Assembly: GCA_036426205.1 (NCBI GenBank)
Contig: WSYH01001918.1
Coordinates: 37,894-101,893 of the forward strand
Length of the DNA: 64,000 bases
Origin: Ascaphus truei
Taxonomy: Eukaryota; Chordata; Amphibia; Anura; Ascaphidae
Direction: 5' to 3'
Part shown: piece by piece, positions 58,175-64,000 of the stretch
How the letters are laid out: the number at the start of each line of letters is the position of its first letter
How positions within the stretch are numbered: the stretch's first letter is position 1
Program-made: the position numbers and the translations under genes
The notes under the pieces: generated by a model
Told to the model about the DNA's origin: nothing
The model's input: the letters and a program-made list of their open reading frames with translations, nothing else
Databases searched by the model: none

Positions 58175-61100
58175 AGCCGAGCCAGGGTCAGGTACCACTG
58201 GAATATAATTTTATAGATGTTTTCTTTTATTGTTGTGCAAATTGATGTTTTAGGAGCTTGCTCCCAGACATCCTCCCAGTCCTCCAGGTCTATTGGGAGA
58301 CCTAGTTCCTCCGACCATTTTTGCATGTAACGGTGGTTCGGTGGGGCAAATGTCGGATCCATTTCTTTATATATCTCTGAGATCAGGCCTCTCTGGTAGG
58401 TGTTTTTAATACATAAGGTTTCAAACTAGGTCAGCGGGGGGAATTTGGAGGTTGGGGACAATGAGAGTAGGAAGTGTCTAACTTGTAAGTACTTAAACAG
58501 GTGAAGGTCCTGGTTTTGAAATTTGTCCTTTAATGCCTGGAAAGTTAGGATCTCTCCCTTCTGCAGCAGATCGGCAACATCCTAATATTGAGACCCTGGA
58601 TTTGGTCAAATTGTCTTGGGGAAAACCCTGGTGGGAAGTTGGGGTTCCCAAAGATTGGGGTGAGCTGGGAGGGGGAAGCAAATAGACCATACTTCCCTTT
58701 GCTTTAAGCCATGCATCCCACGTGCATCTCATTGCTCCGAGGTCGAACCTCTGTGGTCCACTCCCTCTTCCTCCTGTGGTCCATAATACCATCTGGAAGG
58801 AGTGGGGCCATGCGCAATGTGACTCTATTGCGAGCCAACAGGCCGAGGCTGGGTCGCAATTCCAAACTACAGCCTGCTTCAATTGTGCTGCGAGGTAATA
58901 TCTGACTAAGTCGGGGACCCCCATGCCTCCCCTTGCTCTTGAGGAGAGCATTACTGACCTGGGACCTTAGGTCTCTTATCGCTCCATATGAATTGGAGCA
59001 ATAATGATTGGATGTTCTTCAGAACCGCTTGCGGCACCGTGATGGGGAGGGTTTGGAAGTTATAAAATAACCTTGGAAGGACGTTAATTTTTACGGAAAC
59101 TATTCTCCCAAACCAGGAAATTTGGTGTTTTTTCCATGCTTCCAAGCCTTTTTTGATCTGGCCAAATAAGGGGGGGGGGGGTAGTTATATTGATAAAGGG
59201 TATTATAGGAGTTTGAGATTTTAACCCCAAGATATTTTATGTAGATGGAGCTCCACTTGTATTTATAATTAGCTTGGATAAGTTTCCACGTCTGGGCCGG
59301 GACGGAGATATTTAAGGCTTCTGACTTATCCATGTTGACCTTATAGTCAGAAACAACCCAAAATTGGTTCAGTAGCCTTTGAAGGTTAGGGAGGGAGGCA
59401 TGGGGGTCAGTAAGGGTCAAAATCACATCGTCCGCGAATAGGGAGATTTGTATTCTCGTTCTGCAATTTGGATCCCCTTAATACATTTTTCTTCTCTAAT
59501 TTTGGCCGCTAGGGGTTCAATGGTTAGGGCAAATAGCAGGGGGGAAAGCGGGCAACCTTGTCTGGTCCCATTCCTAATTTTTATTGAATCCGAGAAGCCG
59601 CCTGATAATTTGACATACGCTGTTGGATTTTGGTAGAGAACTCTCACTCCCTCCAGGAAAGGGCCACTGAAGCCAAACCTCAGCATTGTTTGGTCTAGAA
59701 AAGACCACTTGATTCTGTCGAATGCTTTTTCAGCGTCGAGGCTCAGAATCATTGCTTTGGATCTGGTGAGATGCACGTGGTCAATTATATCCACAATTTT
59801 GCGGGTATTGTCGGAGGCTTGTCTTCTGGACACAAAGCCTACTTGGTCTACATGTATGAGTTGATAACGTGAGAATATGACGTAAGGAGGGGTTCTGACA
59901 AACAGCACTGGGATCTAAGCCACCATTTTAAGTCAGCATCCATCTTAGGTGCCTGATATTGTCTATTGTCTGTATGAAAGTTGGTATGGAAGTTAGTTTA
60001 AAGACACCATTTTTATTTTTTCTGCTCCAGAAGTTTCAAGTGAGATTGAGCTGTTCAACTAAGCCACAAGACCTTGAAGAGAAGAGCAAAGCGCGAATGT
60101 TATGAAAATAAAAGATAGATAACACCATGTCTTTCATTCCATGAAGTCTCGTATGTAGAGTAAAAGTCACCGACCCATATAAGGAATATTAGCTGAGTCA
60201 TTTCATTTCTAATATGAATCCCATAATAATGTTATTAACTCGATGTGTTCATGTTCATATTTTGTTTATCTTATATGTTTACGTAGTGACGCACATGCAA
60301 CCTCGTATAGGGGGCGTGGGCATAGTATTTTGTGTATAAATAAGGCCTGTATGCCCTCATGTCATTGGGAGAGTTTTATTTTGAAACTCTCCTCTGCGTG
60401 TGCACCGTACACTGCAATAAACTTATTTGTCATTCTGCAATGATCCTCAGATTATGACTCTTATTTATTCACGCTTTTCAAAGAGTCTAGGGAGAATTGG
60501 GTTTAGCCTGTTTGCCAAGATCTTACTGTAGATTTTGAGATCGGTATTTAGCAGGGAAATGGGCCGGTAATTACCGTAGAGGAGCGGGTCTCTACCCTCC
60601 TTATGAATTATAGCCAGATTTGCTGCTGTGATCATGGCGGGAATTGGCTCCCCTTGGAGGAAGGAATTGTACATGTCTAATAGGTATGGGGAGAGGATCG
60701 GGATGAACATCTTATAGTAAGAGTTCGAAAAACCGTCTGGGCCTGGAGTTTTTGCTAACTTGAGTGATCTAATGGTTTCATATAGTTCCTCTTGGGAGAT
60801 GTTTTTGTTCAAATTCTCCACCTCCTCCATGGATAGAGAGGGAAGATTACATTGCTCTAGGTATTGTGTGATTGTTTGAGGCTAACCGGGTCTGGGGGAT
60901 GAATGTTGTATAAGTCCGAGTAAAAATCTGCGAATTCCTGTACTATCTCTTTGTCTATGTATGTTATCTGTCCTTTTCTTGTCTGTATGCGGGCTATCTG
61001 AGATTTAACTCTGGTTCCCCTGAGCTTTGAGGCCAATAGCCTGTCTGCTTTATTGCCTTTATCAAAGTATTTTTGTTTTGACCACCTCAGCGCTTTCTCT

Positions 61101-62205
61101 ACTTCTTCGAGTTGGGTCTGTTTCAGGGTAGATCTAGCTAGATTTAGTTGTTTTAGCGTTTTTTTAGATGCCGTGAGTTTATGCTGCTGTTCTAGCTTGG
61201 AGATCTTATCTAAGTGGTCTTTTTGGAGTATAAGTTTAATTTTCTTTTTTTAAGCGGCGATTGAGATCAGGTCTCCCCTGATAGAGGCTTTTTGGGCCTT
61301 CCAGAGCATAGCTGGGGCTGAGACGGAGCCTGCATTGATTTGAAAGAACATAGATAATTTTTGACGTATTGCTATTTCTGTGTCAGGGCAGTTCAACATA
61401 GAATCGTTTAATTTCCATTTGTACTGGGTGTTTTTCACAAAGGGTAAGGATAGGGTAAGTTTGATCGGTGCGTGGTCGGACCAGGTGATCGAACCTATGC
61501 TTGACTGGGAGGATGCCTGGAAGATGTTGCTAGTACCTAGAAAATAATCGATCCTCGAGTAGGATTGATGAGGGGTGGAGAAAAAGGTATAGTCCCTTTG
61601 ACCCTGGTGCTGAGCCCTCCATATGTCCACTAGTGAGTATTCCTCCATGATGTCTCAACATTTCTTAGCTTTCTTTTTTGACTGGGTGGCATATGGAGTG
61701 GGAGGGGCTGGTAGGAGGGTGGGGGCGGGGTTTGATTTGTCTTGAGCATGTGAGGCCACCATGTTAAAGTCACCTCCTATAATCAGGGATGATAGAGATT
61801 GCTGTTCCAAAGACTCAAGGAGAGTTCTTAGGAAGTGGAGTTGGTTATCATTGGGAGCGTATACATTAACAAGTGTAATTGGGGTGCCGGATAGGGTGCC
61901 CTGGATTACCAGGAAGTGACCATCTGGGTCTGGGAGTGACTTGGCTAGAACAAAAGGGACACTGTTTCTGATAAGGATGGCTACTCCTCTTTTTTTGCTT
62001 GGTGAGGATGCAAAATATGCCTGGGGGAATACACTTTTGAATGTATTGGTATGGTCGGGGAATTAAAGTGAGTCTCTTGGATGAGAACAATGTCACCCTT
62101 TGATTTTTTTATATTCCTCTTTTTTACTGAATTGAGGCCTTTGACGTTATTGGAGATTAATTTGATGGAAGATATTATACAATGGGGCGCATTCTCAGAT
62201 CTCCA
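58175..62205 (-). pseudogene. L1-clade LINE ORF2: endonuclease, RT and C-terminal part
   Basis: Read on -. The AP-type endonuclease (62,205-61,250) has NNVKGLNS, IVLIQETHF, GGDFNMVASHA, SRIDYFLGTS and the final SDHAPI. The RT (60,830-59,100) has KTPGPDGFSNSYYKMF, RPISLLNTDLKIYSKILANR, DAEKAFDRIKWSF and GTRQGCPLSPLLFALTIEP; the FADD-type region near 59,430 is broken. The thumb and C-terminal part (59,145-58,180) has SWFGRIVSVKINVLPRL and GGMGVPDLVRYYLAAQL. Several stops and frameshifts are present. An ERV-type solo LTR (59,870-60,471) and the foldback element (57,340-58,174) interrupt it. No ORF1 was recognised upstream. Confidence 0.88.
59870..60471 (+). mobile_element. Solo LTR of endogenous-retrovirus type in L1 ORF2
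   Basis: Starts TGAGAATATGACG and ends TTATTTATTCA (TG...CA). It has a TATA box (tgtataaataagg near 60,335) and a poly(A) signal (caataaact near 60,414) in LTR order. Removing it restores the L1 frame (..LFEKR/YQLIHVDQVGFV..). Only cg is shared at the two edges, so the target duplication is unclear. No retroviral genes remain. Confidence 0.75.
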
Positions 62206-63394
62206 GACTCTAATGCTCTTGGATTTCCCATGTCAAGAGTTCCTTTTTTGGTTATAGGATGTAGGTCCGTGGACGATGTGGAGGGAGATGGTTTGGATGC
62301 CTCCGGGCATCGGGGAGGAGGGAAGGGGAGGATGGACACAATGGGAAAGGAGAGAGCAGACGGGCGTTTGCCAGGCCTAAGGAAAATAACCTTAGTCACG
62401 AGAGTGAGGAAGGTAATGGGGTCAAACACCACTGGAGATCCTTCCAGTACACCAACCCTGGAGTGGGAGAGGGAACCAGGCATAGGGCCCGACACCCTCC
62501 GTGAAACCAAACATACTACGTTTGTTTAAGACCTAGTGGTGAGAGAGCTGTTGTTCATCTGAATTTGTGGCTCTTTGTATACTTTGGGCCTTACGGGGCC
62601 GAGGGACTTGGGGCTGGCTGAGAGGTGGGGGGATATAGAGCGGGGGGGAGGGGGAAAAAGGGGGGTAGATTTCTTGTACCCTTCAGATCTCGGTATACAG
62701 TAGGATGTTCCATTTCTTTCTACATTTGTTGATTGTTTACATAGTCTAAGCAGGTTTTTTAATCTATACATTCCAGCTTAGTCCTGGTCTCTACCACTCG
62801 TGGTAGCCATTTACTGACCTCTAGAGATCTGAAAATGGGGGGGAGGAGGGGGAGGGGAAGGGAAAAGGGGGGGGGGAGAGGGGGAGGGGGGGGGATGAGA
62901 GGGGGGTAAGGAGGTTGCTGGTTGGCTACTTGATCACTCACATTGATTTCACATGCCACAAAATACCTTTTACCAAAATCAGCGTTGATATGTTACTTTG
63001 CCTCTCTGATAGTGGGGGGGGGTAGGGAAGGGGGGGGGGTGAGGATGGGAGGGGTGGGGTGAGGGGAGGGAGGGGATGGAAAGGGGGAGGGGGGGGGGAG
63101 AGAGTGGGGGAGGCTGCCTTGCTTTATGGCTGCATATTAACATATTGATTGCATATTCACTGCTCACAAAGTACTATTTAGTATGCCTTAGGGGGGGTGG
63201 GGTGGGGTTGGGAAGGGTGGTGAGGGAGAGGGGTGGGGGTGGTGGGGGGAGATGTTGGAAGGGAGGGGGGAGTGGGAAGGGAAGAAAGGTGGTGAGGGGG
63301 GGCTTCTTTGCTTTATGGCTGCATTTTCACATATTGATAGCATAGTTACATCACAATAAGTAAAATTTCGGTTGCCCTAGGGGGGGGAGGAGGG
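62206..63394 (-). repeat. L1 5' region with G/C-strand-biased tandem blocks
   Basis: G-runs dominate the + strand (C-rich in L1 sense) at 62,630-62,900, 63,010-63,110 and 63,190-63,300. Between them, gctttatggctgcat followed by catattgat recurs at ~63,120 and ~63,311, and a weaker match at ~62,912, giving a period near 190-200 bp like promoter monomers. Frames here are low-complexity Pro or Gly runs and are not called genes. Confidence 0.55.
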
Positions 63395-63490
63395 TCTGAA
63401 GCAAGCATGTCAAACTCGTGGCCCGCGGGCTGCATGCGGCCCACAACAAGTATCTGTGCAGCCCAGCCAATGTGTCCCGGTTTTTGCGGC
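63395..63490 (+). repeat. hAT-derived dispersed repeat
   Basis: catgtcaaactcgtggcccg, then cgggctgcatgcggcccac, is a widely dispersed vertebrate hAT-type repeat end. No coding content. Confidence 0.5.
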
Positions 63491-64000
63491 AGTGAGGAGG
63501 ATGCAGCAGCTGGTAAGTATTCTCTGTGTGAGTGAATGCTGCCACGGGATTGGATGAAGGGCCGCATGGGTTTGAATGAAGGAGGCGGGGCTTAGAATGC
63601 CAGCCGGTATGCAGGGGATTGGTCGCAGGCACGTCAGAGGAAACCGGGGGCGGGGCTTCTGCTTTGTGCAGAGCACACGGTGAGTGTGTCTCTGCCTTCC
63701 CGCTCCTGGCTTCTTTGCCTGCTGCGCGGTGTCCCCCACCAGGAGGGCAGCCACAGGGGCCCGGGGCAAGGGCGCTAAACCCCTTTGGTGCTCACCCCCT
63801 TTGCCACTCACCCCCTTTGCCGCTCACCCCCTTTGCGCCCCCCCCCCCTTGCACCCTTGGCGCTCCCATTGCCCCCCATCTGCATGGTGCAGAAGATGGG
63901 CGTGGGGGCGGGCAGTGGTGGTGCGTGATCGCTGATGGGCGGTGGGTGCAGCGGGAGGCTCAAAAAGCAGGCCTTTCCTCTGTCCCCTGCCACCCCCCCC
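63491..64000. other. GC-rich sequence, no gene recognised
   Basis: It contains a short tandem repeat of ctcaccccctttgccg near 63,790-63,840 and C-runs. Open frames on both strands are low-complexity. I see no supported feature. Confidence 0.5.

Noticed and set aside
59870..60471. Target-site duplication for the ERV-type LTR
   Set aside because: Flanks share only cg, too short to claim, although frame restoration supports the insertion.
62175..62529. Overlapping ~110-residue frames upstream of L1 ORF2 as ORF1
   Set aside because: No coiled coil or RNA-binding motif of L1 ORF1; Pro/Gly-rich low complexity on both strands.

Overview
The window looks like transposon-dense vertebrate nuclear DNA. 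Intron-bearing Harbinger and Tc1-type genes, a Penelope-like element, an L1-clade LINE, Ty3/Gypsy elements and solo LTRs are stacked and nested, and I found no host single-copy gene, tRNA or rRNA. The mix fits an amphibian, possibly a frog, but nothing in the sequence proves that. Almost every coding stretch belongs to a mobile element.

Layout. 1-7,607: a Harbinger element (left end outside the window) with a transposase on the + strand that lacks its third catalytic region, and a four-exon Myb/SANT-like partner gene on the - strand. 8,155-14,215: a region bounded by ~300-bp inverted blocks. It carries an intact five-exon Tc1/mariner-type transposase gene (-) and, diverging from it, a gene (+) encoding a lysine-rich start, 19-residue repeats, a coiled coil and a probable BEN domain. 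14,216-21,830: a repeat carrying a forkhead-domain gene (-), split by a 5.5-kb LTR retroelement (15,930-21,452) that encodes only a coiled-coil protein and has itself been hit by another solo LTR. 22,759-29,891: a Penelope-like element with 1.3-kb pseudo-LTRs, a reverse transcriptase, a GIY-YIG nuclease, a terminal inverted fragment and hammerhead-like motifs. 30,200-33,300: foldback repeats and AT-rich DNA. 33,318-35,482: a second forkhead unit in which the LTR insertion site is empty. 35,483-36,233: the 3' end of an L1. 37,146-41,957: a decayed sushi/Gypsy element split by a solo LTR. 41,962-42,783: foldback fragment and a minisatellite.

42,784-57,310 repeats 21,491-36,327 in the same order, but with single-base insertions and deletions every few tens of bases and few substitutions. 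That pattern looks like uncorrected long-read sequence used to fill a gap, not like evolution. Reading frames in this block should not be trusted. 57,340-62,205 is the 5' part of the same kind of L1, interrupted by a foldback element and an ERV-type solo LTR. The window ends in G-rich repeats and a hAT-like repeat.

The best candidates for something undescribed are: (i) a Tc1-type element with a spliced transposase, a divergent BEN-domain partner and possibly a captured forkhead gene, all sharing a dispersed TACAGTACTGTA-type motif; (ii) the LTR retroelement whose only cargo is a ~580-codon coiled-coil protein; (iii) a hammerhead-like fold in the Penelope pseudo-LTRs with compensating core changes.
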